From positions 1 through 50,834 of the IMG/VR virus record IMGVR_UViG_3300024261_000046: DNA of 50,834 bases. One strand, given 5' to 3'. The stretch comes from a virus. Shown in pieces: positions 18,873-28,151 of the stretch. Below the pieces are notes generated by a model. It saw only the letters and a program-made list of their open reading frames with translations. It was not told where the DNA came from and searched no databases. Position numbers and translations under genes: made by a program. Within the stretch, counting starts at the first letter, position 1. Every line of letters begins with the position of its first letter.

Positions 18873-21226
18873 TACCGCTCCTGTCGGTCGGGGCTCCCGT
18901 GTTCCTCATAGTCGAGGTTGAAAGCCCGCGCCATGATAGCCGATGCCGTGCTGCCTGCGTAGGCGTCAGGATAGGCCAGCGCCCCGCAGTAGTAGCTGTC
19001 TGTATCCGTGTCCAGCTGGATCACAGACCCACTGGGCCGGTAGTCGTATTGTACAGCTGTGACCTTGTGGCCTGCCGCACGCAGCCGCCCCAGGTTGACG
19101 TGTAGCGCCGTGTGGAGTGTGTGTGCGCCCAGGTCCCCGCCGCTGCTCTTAGCGAGCCGCTGGGGTGCTCTGGGCTCGCCGATGGCCACTAGCCCCAGGT
19201 CACCGCGCGCCTTGCTCCTGTGGTCGCGTAGCGCGTCAGCCACAGCGGCGAAACTCTTGGGCTGCCCGGCGAGGCTGGCGTATGCGGGGTGTGCGCCTTC
19301 CTCAGAGCCCTTTGCGTACTTGCCCATCTGATAGGTGAAGCCCGTCCGCTTCTCCAGCTCCACATACTGCTGAAACAGGTCAGGGTTGTGGGTCGCCGCC
19401 GTCAGCAGATCGTGCCCGTCCGCGAAGACGCAGAACACGCAGGACAGCCGCCGCATGCCCAGGTCATAGGCTGCGTGGTGAGGCACGCCGCTGGCCTTGA
19501 TGTTGTCCCAAACCTGTTCTTCGGTCCACCCGCTGATCGGCAGCCAGTCGTCCACCTCTCGCGCGCCGCTGCTGGCGTCTGATCGGTCAAAAACCAGCTT
19601 GTTAGCGCGCTCGGTGCTCTCCTGGGCGCGAAGCCCCATCGCGTTGAGGATGCGCGGCTTATGACCCTTGCCGTTCTTGGCCTTGGCCTGCTTCGCCAGC
19701 GCCGTCATCAGCTTGCGAATGTCGGCGCGCTTGTGCTCGGACGTGCAGAACCGTGACCCGCTGTCAGGCCACGGGTTAGGCGCGCCCCAGCTAAGGGTTT
19801 CGGCGGGGTCTTTGTCTTTGCGCTTTCGTGCTGCGCTCTCCAGCAGGTACGCGGCGCGCTGCTTCCGGCTCACCGTCTCAGCCAAGCTGGGGGATGCGTC
19901 CAGTGACCCCTGCGGTGGGTGCGTGGGCAGGTGCTCGGGCAGCTTGGCAGCCAGCGCCGCCACAGCCGCCCCCATCTCTGCCTTGTAGCGTTTGCTCTCG
20001 GCCGCGCGCTTGTCTGCCTTGGGCGCTGGCAGTAGATCGAACAGGTCGCCCCATGTGCCCAGGCCCGCCACCGTCGTGTCCTCGATGCGCCCCTGGAGCT
20101 GGTAGTAGCGGACCTCAATGTGCTGTAGCAGGTCGTTTTTCTGACGCTGCACAACCTCCATGCGGATCCCGTAGTGGTCGCTCTGCTGCTGGGCTAGCTC
20201 TTTGGTGCCCTCCCACTCAACGCGGCCCAGGTCGGCGTGGACGGCCACGATCTTGCTTCGGTCGATGCCCTGCTGATCGGCCAGCTCCATGACCCGATCC
20301 ATCATCGCCTGCGAGTCCTTGCCGCCCGACGTGTTGATCAAGATGGTGTCGTAGCTGCCCAGGTCCGGCACCCAATCGGGGTGGTCGGTGGGGTGGATGG
20401 CCTTAGCGACTGCCTTCTTGCTCTTGCCCCGGAGCTGGGCCGTGGTGAACAGCGCATCCGAGATCCTGCGGTCGCCCAGCAGATCAGCCAGCGTGTCCCG
20501 CCCAGCCGCCAGCACGTCAGCGTAGGTGTGCAGGCCCGCCGCGCTCAACGTCGGTAGGTCACGCTCCCAGGTGCGGTCTAGCTTGCTGTAGGGCTGCACC
20601 ACGACGGGGCGCGGGCGCGCTGGCAGGTGCTCCAGCCCATCGGGCTTGATCTGGAGTAGGGCGCGAACCTCGGGCGCGTCGAAGTAGTCATATCGCGCCG
20701 CGCGTGCCGCCAGCCGCTCCCGCTGGCGCGCCGTGCCGCTCTTGCCGCCAGCGGTCAGGTCAGCCAGCAGCCGCGCCCGGTGCTGGTCGATGGCCTCCGC
20801 GTGGTAGCCGTGCAACCGTCGCCGCAGCTCATCCCGACTCAGGTGCTCCAGGGCTCCCGTCTCATCGTGGCGCACCAGCACTTTGCCGCCGTGCTCGGCC
20901 ACTACCTCAAGATGCCCGTCTTTGTGGCGGAACTTGGCCCCCTGCACCAGCTCGTCAGCGTGCGCCAGCCCGCGCCCGCCGCCCACCCCGTAGAAGTAGC
21001 GCCAGCCGCCGCCCGGCTTGGGCACGCGCCGCAGGTACTTGTGCGACCGGGCCTTAGCCAACAGCGTCCGAAACGCGGAGCTGGGCAGGTCGGCGCGCTC
21101 ACACTTGGCCAGCCGGTCCATGATGCGCGTGATCTGCGTCTGGTGATGGTCCCCGCGCGGGGTGCCCCTGTGCCAGTCCAGCAGCATGCGCTGGCGATCC
21201 AGCTCGGCCAGGATGCGCGTCAGCAT
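18872..21226 (-). CDS. Cargo protein with PP-loop PAPS-reductase-like domain (784 aa)
   Basis: KYLRRVPKPGGGWRYFY occupies residues 63-79, shared with the DdrB-like protein. Residues about 222-270 look like a helix-hairpin-helix DNA-binding segment (LPTLSAAGLHTYADVLAAGR). The PP-loop INTSGGKDSQAM (S300-S305) starts a PAPS-reductase/ATP-pyrophosphatase fold extending to about residue 620, with FCTSEHKRADIRKL, LRAQESTERANK, and WLPISGWTEEQVWDNI followed by a Cys pair (LSCVFCVF). Related proteins include DndC, which activates sulfur for DNA phosphorothioation, and phage enzymes of unknown substrate. It lies between portal and SNF2 genes. A DNA-modifying role is plausible but unproven. Confidence 0.8.
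20990..21047 (-). repeat. KYxRRVPKPGGGWRYxY module, copy 2
   Basis: Encodes the tag in the PAPS-reductase-like protein. Compared with 14352-14410, only a few bases differ, mostly around the Val/Leu and Tyr/Phe substitutions. Confidence 0.8.
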
Positions 21227-22920
21227 TCGATCACCACAGCTTTCTTGATCGGCTCGTCGTCCTCGTCGTCCTCGTCGTCCTCGTCGTCCTCGTCGTCCTC
21301 GTCGTCCTCGTCGGGCTCGTCGTCGCCGCCTTGCCCCCCGAACAAAGCGTCAAGGTCCACGTCGTCCTCGGGCATATCGAACTGTTCTTCGCCCTCGCCC
21401 TCCTGGGGCTCGCCCTCGCCCTCCTGGGGCTCGCCTTCACCATCCTCGCCGCCCTCGGCCATCTGCTGCTGCTGTAGCAGCTGGGTGGCCGTGTTGAGGT
21501 AGCTGGAGTCCAGAATCAGATCGGCCGTGCCGCCGTCGACCTCTTTGGGGATCGGCTTTAGGTCGTAGCGGGATCGGATCTCGTTGGGCGTCATAAACGC
21601 CTTCAGCTTCTTGAGATCCGACTCAAGCGCAGCCTCTTGCCGGGCGTGATCCAGGCCGACAAAGACCAGCTCATAGTCAGGGTCAATCTGCGATACGACG
21701 CCGCGATTCAGCCACACTTGCAGCGCGCGCAGAAGCGGGCGCAGACCCTTCTCCTTGCTCGCAACGATCCGCCCCTCGGGGCCTTGCTGCGTCAGCGCGC
21801 CGGACTGCCCCTCTGCCCCGTAGATGAAGCCCAGCTCCGCAGGGTCGATCTGGTAGATGGCGCATGCGATCTTCTGTAGGTAGGCCATCCACTCCTTGAA
21901 CTCCATTTCACGGTTGGACTGGCTCAGGTTGACCGCCTGCAATTCCTCCTTGCTGTCGGGGTCGAGCTGGATGATCGGGGTCTTCTTGGCGTTGTAGGCC
22001 CCGCTCATCATGCTGTAGAACTCGCGCCTAAACGCGCGGAACAGCTTGGGATTCATCTTGCTCTTGAGTGCAAGAATCCCGGCCGCATGCATGCCGTGGG
22101 TGAAGTTGTTGGCGTTGTACGTCTCCGCGTGCAGCAGAGACGTGGTGACCCTGATCAGGTCCTCCAGCTCGGGGCAGCCGTAGCCCGCAACGTGGATGTT
22201 GCTCCTGGGCCGCCGCACGCCGAACACGAAATCCCTAGCGGACCACTCGGCCACCACGTCGTCCGCGACGACCTGCACAAAGGCCACCGTCTCGTCCTTG
22301 ACCCGCTGGCCTGCCTTGCGCTCTTTCTCGGTGGGTACGGCGCGCCGGATCGTGGAACTGTCGACCGGGACAAAGCCAGCCAGATCCTTACCGCGCGTCC
22401 GCACCAGCTCAAAGCAACCCTGGTCATAGGTCAGCGAGTCCCGCGTCAGCATGCGCAGGAACCCCTCTAGGTTCAGCTCGTAGCCGATCCGCTCATCGCC
22501 GCAGCTCAGCATCCAATCCGTGATCTCGCGCGCTCGCTTCTGCTGCTTCTTGCTGGCCTTGGCCTCCCGGTCCCGCAGCCGGATCTGAAACCCTAGCTCG
22601 CCGTCCTGCGTGGCTGGCCACGCAAACTCCGCGACCTGATTGATCCGGGTCTGGATGATCGCGCCGATGGTGGGCACGCGCGACATATGCGCCAGCGTGC
22701 TGTAGGTCAGCCCCGCCGTGCCAAGGTGCTGGTGCCCCAGGGTGGCCTCATCCCCTGCTGACGTGAATACGTCGTGGGGGTCAAGGTCGTGCGCAAGGGG
22801 CAGCGGGGCCTTGCCCTTGCTGGGCGTGAGGCTCTGGGCCTTGGCCAGCTCTTGCGCCATCAGGACGGCCTGGGCCTGGGCGGGGTCGTCCAGCCGCAAC
22901 ACTCTGCGCCACCAGCTCAT
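21220..22920 (-). CDS. Portal protein
   Basis: This 566-residue protein has the course of an HK97-type portal: N-terminal segment, then RVPTIGAIIQTRINQVAEF, a stem region, YQIDPAELGFIYGAEGQSG near residue 380-400, and a C-terminal crown region (LRPLLRALQVWLNRGV, MTPNEIRSRYDLKPIP). Portals are dodecamers at the packaging vertex. LAKAQ (25-29) near the N-terminus resembles a motif in other head proteins. The tail is unusual: EGEGEPQEGEGEPQ repeats, then a run of Asp-Glu-Asp triplets encoded by a nine-base tandem repeat, before a short end PIKKAVVIEC. ATG 22920 is in a TGATG junction. Confidence 0.85.
   Translation of the reverse strand: MSWWRRVLRLDDPAQAQAVLMAQELAKAQSLTPSKGKAPLPLAHDLDPHDVFTSAGDEATLGHQHLGTAGLTYSTLAHMSRVPTIGAIIQTRINQVAEFAWPATQDGELGFQIRLRDREAKASKKQQKRAREITDWMLSCGDERIGYELNLEGFLRMLTRDSLTYDQGCFELVRTRGKDLAGFVPVDSSTIRRAVPTEKERKAGQRVKDETVAFVQVVADDVVAEWSARDFVFGVRRPRSNIHVAGYGCPELEDLIRVTTSLLHAETYNANNFTHGMHAAGILALKSKMNPKLFRAFRREFYSMMSGAYNAKKTPIIQLDPDSKEELQAVNLSQSNREMEFKEWMAYLQKIACAIYQIDPAELGFIYGAEGQSGALTQQGPEGRIVASKEKGLRPLLRALQVWLNRGVVSQIDPDYELVFVGLDHARQEAALESDLKKLKAFMTPNEIRSRYDLKPIPKEVDGGTADLILDSSYLNTATQLLQQQQMAEGGEDGEGEPQEGEGEPQEGEGEEQFDMPEDDVDLDALFGGQGGDDEPDEDDEDDEDDEDDEDDEDDEPIKKAVVIEC
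21252..21312. repeat. Nine-base tandem repeat in the portal gene
   Basis: About six copies of GTCGTCCTC encode an alternating acidic run near the portal C-terminus. An 18-base repeat at about 21395-21435 encodes the neighbouring EGEGEPQ units. Confidence 0.85.
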
Positions 22921-25900
22921 CAGCTCTCCAGTCGATCTAGCACCATGCGGCCGAAGATGGAGCCCCGCGCGCTCTTGGTCAAGGCTTCGGCTGCCGCCGT
23001 GATCATAATGGGCCTGACCGCATGCCCTCGACCTAGTTTCTCCATCGACTCCATGTAGGACGCGCGGCGCTTGGCCTCCTTGGGGTGATAACGCCCGCCG
23101 TCAGTGTCGACCCACACCTTGCCCGTGCGCGTGAGCCACAGAGCGCCTTGGGGCGTGTGTACGGTTGACCCGTCGGGCGCGTTTTTCCAATCGCCCCGGG
23201 CTACGGGGCGGGGGGGCGTGGGCGCGTCTGGGGCTGCGGGCTCGGCTGCGGGCTCGGCTGCGGGCTCGGCTTCTGTCGCACCCGTCACGTCCCAGCCAAA
23301 CTGATACTTGAGCGTGTGCCGCGCGTTGTCGTTGCGGAGTCGCTGCCACGCGCTGTTACTGCGCGACCACTTGAAGCCGTTTGCCTTCAGCTTGGCGATC
23401 ATGGCGGGATCGGGCTTGCCGTCGAAGTGCAACCGGATCCGGTTGGCGTTGGCGTCGTCCTCAATCACCAGCCCGTGCTCGGGGAACTCGTGTTGCTCAA
23501 GATCGGGGCGCTCTGCCTCGGCGCTCATCGTCTCCAGCTTGGCGCGGTCGGCCTTGATGCGGGCGAGGCTGTTAGTGGTGCTGAAACCGTTGTAACCACC
23601 GTGCGACCAGCCGAAGTCTCGGCGCATGGCCAGTGATGGATCCAGGCCCAACGCCTCAATTGCCGCGCGCTTGCCTACGTCGTCCAGCTTCTTGCTGCGC
23701 AGGATCTTGTTACCCTGCTTCATCTTCTCGTGGGCTGCCTCCCGCTCGGCCAGCCGCTGGGTCAGTAGCTCGCGAGCGTCCCCCCGGTCGGTGCTGATCA
23801 CCTTGGGGTCGATCTCGTTGAAGATGCGCCGCTGCGCCTTGTTGGCGAAGCCCTCCAGTTCGTCATATCGCTTGTCGGCCGAGTTGCTGCGCTTGCGGTT
23901 GCTCGCCACAGGGAAGCGCGCCGGGCCGGTGACCAGCGGGCTCATAACGCTGGCGCGCGCGCTCAGCCAAGCCGTGAAGCGCCGCCTGTAGCCCGCCCGA
24001 TACTCTGCGAACCACTCAGCCGCCCGCGCCACTTTCTCGGGGGTGTCGGCCGCCCGCGTCAGGCGCTTACCCAGATCGTTCAGGTGGTTGACGTACTCCC
24101 CTTGGACCGTCTCAGCCCGCCGCTCTGGCGTGTGCGACGTGCCCGCAAACGCGCTCACCGCTACCGCGTGCGGGATCTCGTCCGGTACGGGATCGCGGCC
24201 GATGATCGGGTGCTTCGCCTTGCCCGCCTCGCTGCGCTGGCTCAGCTCTGCGGCGCTCAGATCCCGCACCCCAGCCGCCAGCTGTCGGATGGCCTGGGCA
24301 GCTGGGGCAGCGGGGGCAGCGGGGGCAGCAGGGGCAGCGGGGGCAGCGGGGGCAGCGGGCGCGCGCTTCGCCTTCCCCGCCTCGATCAGCTTCAGCGCGC
24401 TGCTAAGCATGGCGCGGCGCGCCGCTTGCCGCTCGCCGTGCGTGCGCTTCTTGCTACCGTCGTGTAGCCACGTCGCGCCCTCTTTCAAGCTGTTGGCCGC
24501 GTCGTTGTCACGGCCGAAGTGCAGCCCCAAACCACCGTCAGGCTCCGGGGTCTGCGCCCAGGTCGCGACCTTGTGTGCGAGCGCCTGGATCTCCTTGTCG
24601 CGCTCGGCCTGTGGCTTGGCCCGTCGCCCCGTTGGGGTCGTGTGGTCGTCTGCCGTGCTGCTGCTGTCCACCAGCCGCTCAAGCTGGCGCGCCCACCCGT
24701 GCAGGTCTGCCCCCGCTGCGTCCTGGGCCAGCCCGGCGTGCGAGTCGATCACGTCCTGGGGCACCGGCTTGCCCTCGCGGATCTTGCGCTCCACCAGCTC
24801 GCGGTGCTTGTCCTTGGGGATGCGCTGCTCCATGCCGTCGACCCAAGGGCGCTGCCAGATTTGGCGACCTGCCTCAGTGCGAATCTGGGCCGCCTGCGCG
24901 CGCAGCTCGGCGCGCTGTGGGTCCAGCGGGGTCCAGTTGGCGCGGGACGTGTCCAGCTGGCCCTGGGCCACAGCTCCCCGACTGCTCAGGTCCGCGATCT
25001 GCCGCAGCTGCTCGCGCGTGGCCTCCGGTCGGGTGGCCGGTCGCTCAGCACCCGCCTTGCCCGCCTCGCTGCGCTGGCGCAGCTCTGCGGCGCTCAGCTG
25101 CCTGGGCTGGGTCGCCAGCGCCTCGCGCCAGTTGCGCAGCTGGCCCTCCATGATCGCCGCGTTGGTGGCGTCTAGGCCAGCCTTCAGACCGGCCGCTGCC
25201 TGATCCACCAGATCGCGGGCTGCTCGCTTCTCCGCTGGGGTCGCGGTGCGCAGCACGGCGCGCAGCTTCTCCAGCTCCCCAGCTAGACCCGTGGCGTGCT
25301 CGGGGCGCGCCGCCTCGCGCTGTCTCCGCTGCTGGTCCCGACGCCGGGCGCGCTCCGTCTTGATCGCGCCCAACAGGGCTTGAGATCGCCGGGCGCGGTA
25401 GTCGCCGGGTGAATGCTCCAGCGCCTTGATGTTGCTCTCGGCATCGCGCGCAAGGTCGCGCAGCTCCCCGGCGCGCATTTCCCCCAGGCGCATGCGCCAT
25501 CGCGCCGCGTGGGCTGCTGCGTCCTCGGTGAGCGGGTCGGTGCCGCGCTCGTGCGCGTCGTTCCACGCCGCCGCTGCTGCCGCCCCTTCGCCCCGCGTGG
25601 TCAGCATGGGCGACGACGGGGGCTTGTCCACCGCCTGCCCCGTCTGCGTGTCGAAGACGTGGTAGTTGCTGCCCGTGCCCTCGCCGGGGCTCTCACGCAC
25701 CTGATACCGGCCGATCTGCTCGGGCTCGGGCTCGGGCTCGGGCTCCGGGACCACGGCCGGGGTGGGCTCAGGCACCACGGCCGGGGTGGGCTCAGGTACC
25801 ACGACCACGGGGGGCTCAACCGCCTGGGCCGCCGCGTGCGCCGCGTGCCGCTGTCGGTGGCCTTGCTCGCGCAGTAGGGCCGTGCGCCGCAGGGCTGACG

Positions 25901-26306
25901 TGCCGCCGTGCGCCAGCTCCGCGCTCAGCTGATCGTTGCCCAGGTCGATAGCTCGGTCGCTCTCGATCTCGTGCGCCTCATGGTGCGCAACACCGTGGCC
26001 GTCCGGCGCGTTGTGGTGGCCGCCTGGGTACCAGTAGTGGCCGTGCCCGTCCGTCCAGCCGCCTTTGCGGCTGCGCTTGGCGGGGTGGTAGCCCGCAGGC
26101 GGCTTGTTGGCCTTGGGCGCGGCTGGCGCGGGCTTGGGCGCGGGCTTGGGCGCGGGCTTGGGCTGGCCGAACAGGTCAAGCTGCCCCCCAATGGGCTTGG
26201 TGGGCACCGTCTTGGTGGCCTGGGCCGTCTTGGCGCGCGCGACCATATCCCCGAACAGGCGCATCTGGCCGTGTTGCTCGGTGCTGTTGCGGTACTTCTT
26301 GCCCAC
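22920..26306 (-). CDS. Giant cargo protein with LPD-like domains (1128 aa)
   Basis: I start at GTG 26306 (MGKKYRNSTEQHGQ) because GGAGAG lies six bases upstream and a start at 26336 would overlap the fibre gene. QMRLF (14-18) and QLDLF (42-46) precede the tag KPPAGYHPAKRSRKGGW..GHGHYWYP (68-94). A His-rich stretch, (VPEPTPA)n linker and long helical regions follow. Near 760-930 is a segment with GPARFPVASNRKRSNSADKR, resembling a large-polyvalent-protein domain in phage and plasmid proteins. Near 947-1000, IRLHFDGKP..LKANGFKWS..AWQR resembles a small domain frequent in mobile-element proteins. No catalytic site was seen. It is translated just before the portal. Confidence 0.7.
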   Translation of the reverse strand: MGKKYRNSTEQHGQMRLFGDMVARAKTAQATKTVPTKPIGGQLDLFGQPKPAPKPAPKPAPAAPKANKPPAGYHPAKRSRKGGWTDGHGHYWYPGGHHNAPDGHGVAHHEAHEIESDRAIDLGNDQLSAELAHGGTSALRRTALLREQGHRQRHAAHAAAQAVEPPVVVVPEPTPAVVPEPTPAVVPEPEPEPEPEQIGRYQVRESPGEGTGSNYHVFDTQTGQAVDKPPSSPMLTTRGEGAAAAAAWNDAHERGTDPLTEDAAAHAARWRMRLGEMRAGELRDLARDAESNIKALEHSPGDYRARRSQALLGAIKTERARRRDQQRRQREAARPEHATGLAGELEKLRAVLRTATPAEKRAARDLVDQAAAGLKAGLDATNAAIMEGQLRNWREALATQPRQLSAAELRQRSEAGKAGAERPATRPEATREQLRQIADLSSRGAVAQGQLDTSRANWTPLDPQRAELRAQAAQIRTEAGRQIWQRPWVDGMEQRIPKDKHRELVERKIREGKPVPQDVIDSHAGLAQDAAGADLHGWARQLERLVDSSSTADDHTTPTGRRAKPQAERDKEIQALAHKVATWAQTPEPDGGLGLHFGRDNDAANSLKEGATWLHDGSKKRTHGERQAARRAMLSSALKLIEAGKAKRAPAAPAAPAAPAAPAAPAAPAAQAIRQLAAGVRDLSAAELSQRSEAGKAKHPIIGRDPVPDEIPHAVAVSAFAGTSHTPERRAETVQGEYVNHLNDLGKRLTRAADTPEKVARAAEWFAEYRAGYRRRFTAWLSARASVMSPLVTGPARFPVASNRKRSNSADKRYDELEGFANKAQRRIFNEIDPKVISTDRGDARELLTQRLAEREAAHEKMKQGNKILRSKKLDDVGKRAAIEALGLDPSLAMRRDFGWSHGGYNGFSTTNSLARIKADRAKLETMSAEAERPDLEQHEFPEHGLVIEDDANANRIRLHFDGKPDPAMIAKLKANGFKWSRSNSAWQRLRNDNARHTLKYQFGWDVTGATEAEPAAEPAAEPAAPDAPTPPRPVARGDWKNAPDGSTVHTPQGALWLTRTGKVWVDTDGGRYHPKEAKRRASYMESMEKLGRGHAVRPIMITAAAEALTKSARGSIFGRMVLDRLES
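24300..24360. repeat. Nine-base tandem repeat encoding Ala-Ala-Pro linker
   Basis: About seven copies of GGGGGCAGC encode (APA)n in the middle of the 1128-residue cargo protein. It is a linker, not a CRISPR array, since there are no spacers. Confidence 0.85.
26029..26107 (-). repeat. KPPxGY..GHGxYWYP module, copy 2
   Basis: Encodes the tag of the 1128-residue protein. It matches 18774-18853 at nearly every base across the KRSRKGGWTDGHG portion. Confidence 0.8.
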
Positions 26307-26319
26307 CAGACTCTCCTGC

Positions 26320-27309
26320 TCAGGTCGCGAAGGCACCCAGGCTCATGTACTTCACTTTGATCCGGTAGGTGGCCGCGTTGGTGAAGTCCTCGTTGTTGAC
26401 CCGCAGGTAGAGCGAGCTTGCGCCGTCCCCGAAGAACGGGATCGCGAACTGGCCCGACGAGATGCCAGCCGCGCGCGGACCCAGCTCCGGCCCCGGGTCG
26501 ATGAAGATCGGGCTGAACGCCTCGCCGAATAGCCCCTGCTGCATATCGGTCAGGATCGCATCCTTGTAGATCACCACCGACGCCTGCTGCCCCGACCCGC
26601 CGACCCGCTCGATGCTCGCCCCGACGATCAGGACGTTTGCCGCCGCCAACGCGATCAAGGTGTCCTCGAAACCGCTCGCCGCAATCGAGGCGGTCGTGAC
26701 CTCGGCTTCAAGGATGCCCGACGCGGGCACGCCGGCCGGGGTGACTACGGTAACGATGGCACCTGTGCGCCCCAGCCCATTCACGAGTGTGTCATCGCCG
26801 GAATCAAGCGCGCGGAGCCGCACGTCCACAGCACCAGCCGTCGCATCCACAAACGCGAACGCTGTGCCGGCCGGGTGAGAGTTGAAACTGAGTGCTGGCG
26901 CGTAGGTCGACCCTACGCTACCGATATACGCCGCGTTGGTCACGTCGTACCACTGCGCATCGATGTAGTCCCCTGCGCCATTCGAGACACCGACTGCGCC
27001 GGCCAGAGACGCCTTGCTCCCCGCAGGGATCGTGAAGACGCCCGCCGCCAAGCCCAGCCCAGCGGCCGGTTCCTCCGTGTCAAACGGGATGGTGTCGCCG
27101 TCCGAGACGTTGGTGTCTGCACCTGCCATCCGAAGGTGGTGAACCGTCACGGCATCGCCGCCGCCCGCCGCCGCCGCCACGTTGACCCAGGCCGACCCGT
27201 TCCACGCCAGAACCTCGTCGTTCGCGGGGGTCGGCGCGGTCACGTCGGTCAGGTCGTCCATGGTGGACGCGCCACCGCCGCCGCTGCCGTCGCCTTCGAG
27301 CGTGGCCAT
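26320..27309 (-). CDS. Head or tail fibre-like structural protein
   Basis: This 329-residue protein opens with a Gly-rich lead and DDLTDVTAPTPANDEVLAWN then GSAWVN, a short repeat seen at the start of many phage fibres and head-surface proteins. The remainder is beta-rich and ends in SSLYLRVNNEDFTNAATY and KVKYMSLGAFAT, similar to C1q/TNF-like jelly-roll trimer heads. It lies beside a 113-residue structural protein, upstream of portal and cargo genes, so it may decorate the capsid rather than the baseplate. ATG 27309 is in a TAATG junction. Confidence 0.55.
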   Translation of the reverse strand: MATLEGDGSGGGGASTMDDLTDVTAPTPANDEVLAWNGSAWVNVAAAAGGGDAVTVHHLRMAGADTNVSDGDTIPFDTEEPAAGLGLAAGVFTIPAGSKASLAGAVGVSNGAGDYIDAQWYDVTNAAYIGSVGSTYAPALSFNSHPAGTAFAFVDATAGAVDVRLRALDSGDDTLVNGLGRTGAIVTVVTPAGVPASGILEAEVTTASIAASGFEDTLIALAAANVLIVGASIERVGGSGQQASVVIYKDAILTDMQQGLFGEAFSPIFIDPGPELGPRAAGISSGQFAIPFFGDGASSLYLRVNNEDFTNAATYRIKVKYMSLGAFAT

Positions 27310-27650
27310 TACACCCGCCCCTGTGCCGTGAGGTAGACCACTGGGGCTGCAGCCACGCCCAGCAGCGCGAAGGTGACACGGAAGGCCTCAACCATGGGGC
27401 CGTCAATCAACACGGTGTCCGTCTCGGTCGCGCCTGTCTGGTGCGGCTTCGGCGTGGTCTGATCGCCGGGCAGGTACAGCTCCACGTCGTAGGTGCCGCT
27501 GTCCAGCCCCGTGACGTGAATCTGATAGTAGGCGTTCATATCGGCCGGGCGGTAGCCCAGGTCAGGCTTACCCATGACCACGGGGTCCGCGTTGGGCGCT
27601 ACCACGTTCACGGCTGCCTTGCTGCGGGTCCTGTAGGGGCTGACGCTCAT
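27309..27650 (-). CDS. Small beta-rich structural protein
   Basis: This 113-residue protein (MSVSPYRTRSKAAVNVVAPN) has strands such as AYYQIHVTGLDSGTYDVELY, an Ig-like pattern. ATG 27650 has AGGAGG eight bases upstream. It is coupled to the fibre-like gene by TAATG, so the two probably work together, perhaps as a fibre and its capsid or virion anchor. Family unknown. Confidence 0.5.
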   Translation of the reverse strand: MSVSPYRTRSKAAVNVVAPNADPVVMGKPDLGYRPADMNAYYQIHVTGLDSGTYDVELYLPGDQTTPKPHQTGATETDTVLIDGPMVEAFRVTFALLGVAAAPVVYLTAQGRV

Positions 27651-28151
27651 CTAAGCACCTCCTTGTGCGCAGGATACCAGATCGGCCGCGCGTGCGTGAA
27701 TGCGCGCGGCCGTGCCGTGGTCGCGCCAGATCAACCAGTAGACGCGCCGCCGCAGGACCCAGGGGTCCGCGTACCGCACCGCTGACCCGAAGGACAGCAG
27801 CACGGCCTCCGCGTGCGCGTAGGCTTCGGCCTCTACGCGCCGCCGAAACCACGGGTCCAGCGCGTAGCGTAGCGGCCACAGGATGCGTGACCCCTCGCCT
27901 TGCAGCACATGCACGGCCTCGTGCACCAGTAGCGCCAGATCGGCCAGCGTGGGCCGGGCCACGTCTGCCGACGGCCGAAGCCAGATTTGCCGCGCTGGGT
28001 GGATCGTGATGCTGCGGCCTTTGCCCAGGATCAGCGGCTCAGTGCGCAGGGCCACGCGCCAGCCGCGCGCGCGCAGCATGCGCAGCACGGCCGACCAGCG
28101 ATCCTGAACGCTGCCGTGCATCCACGGCCCTGGGTCCACCAGCTCGATCAC
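27651..28151 (-). CDS. Putative zinc metallopeptidase (HEAVH)
   Basis: This 166-residue protein has HEAVH at residues 77-81 within LADLALLVHEAVHVLQGEG, a gluzincin HExxH zinc site. A third ligand may be Glu107 or Glu109 (RRVEAEAYAHAEAV), about 25-28 residues downstream. The layout resembles small peptidase-like domains seen in phage and toxin proteins. It lies between a Mom-like cargo gene and structural genes, sharing a GTGA junction with the former. A role in processing cargo or virion proteins, or in attacking a host protein, is conceivable. No signal peptide is seen. Activity is inferred from the motif only. Confidence 0.6.
   Translation of the reverse strand: MIELVDPGPWMHGSVQDRWSAVLRMLRARGWRVALRTEPLILGKGRSITIHPARQIWLRPSADVARPTLADLALLVHEAVHVLQGEGSRILWPLRYALDPWFRRRVEAEAYAHAEAVLLSFGSAVRYADPWVLRRRVYWLIWRDHGTAARIHARAADLVSCAQGGA

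Noticed and set aside
24300-24360. Regular repeats considered as a CRISPR array
   Set aside because: Nine-base units are contiguous with no spacers and encode an Ala-Pro linker in frame.
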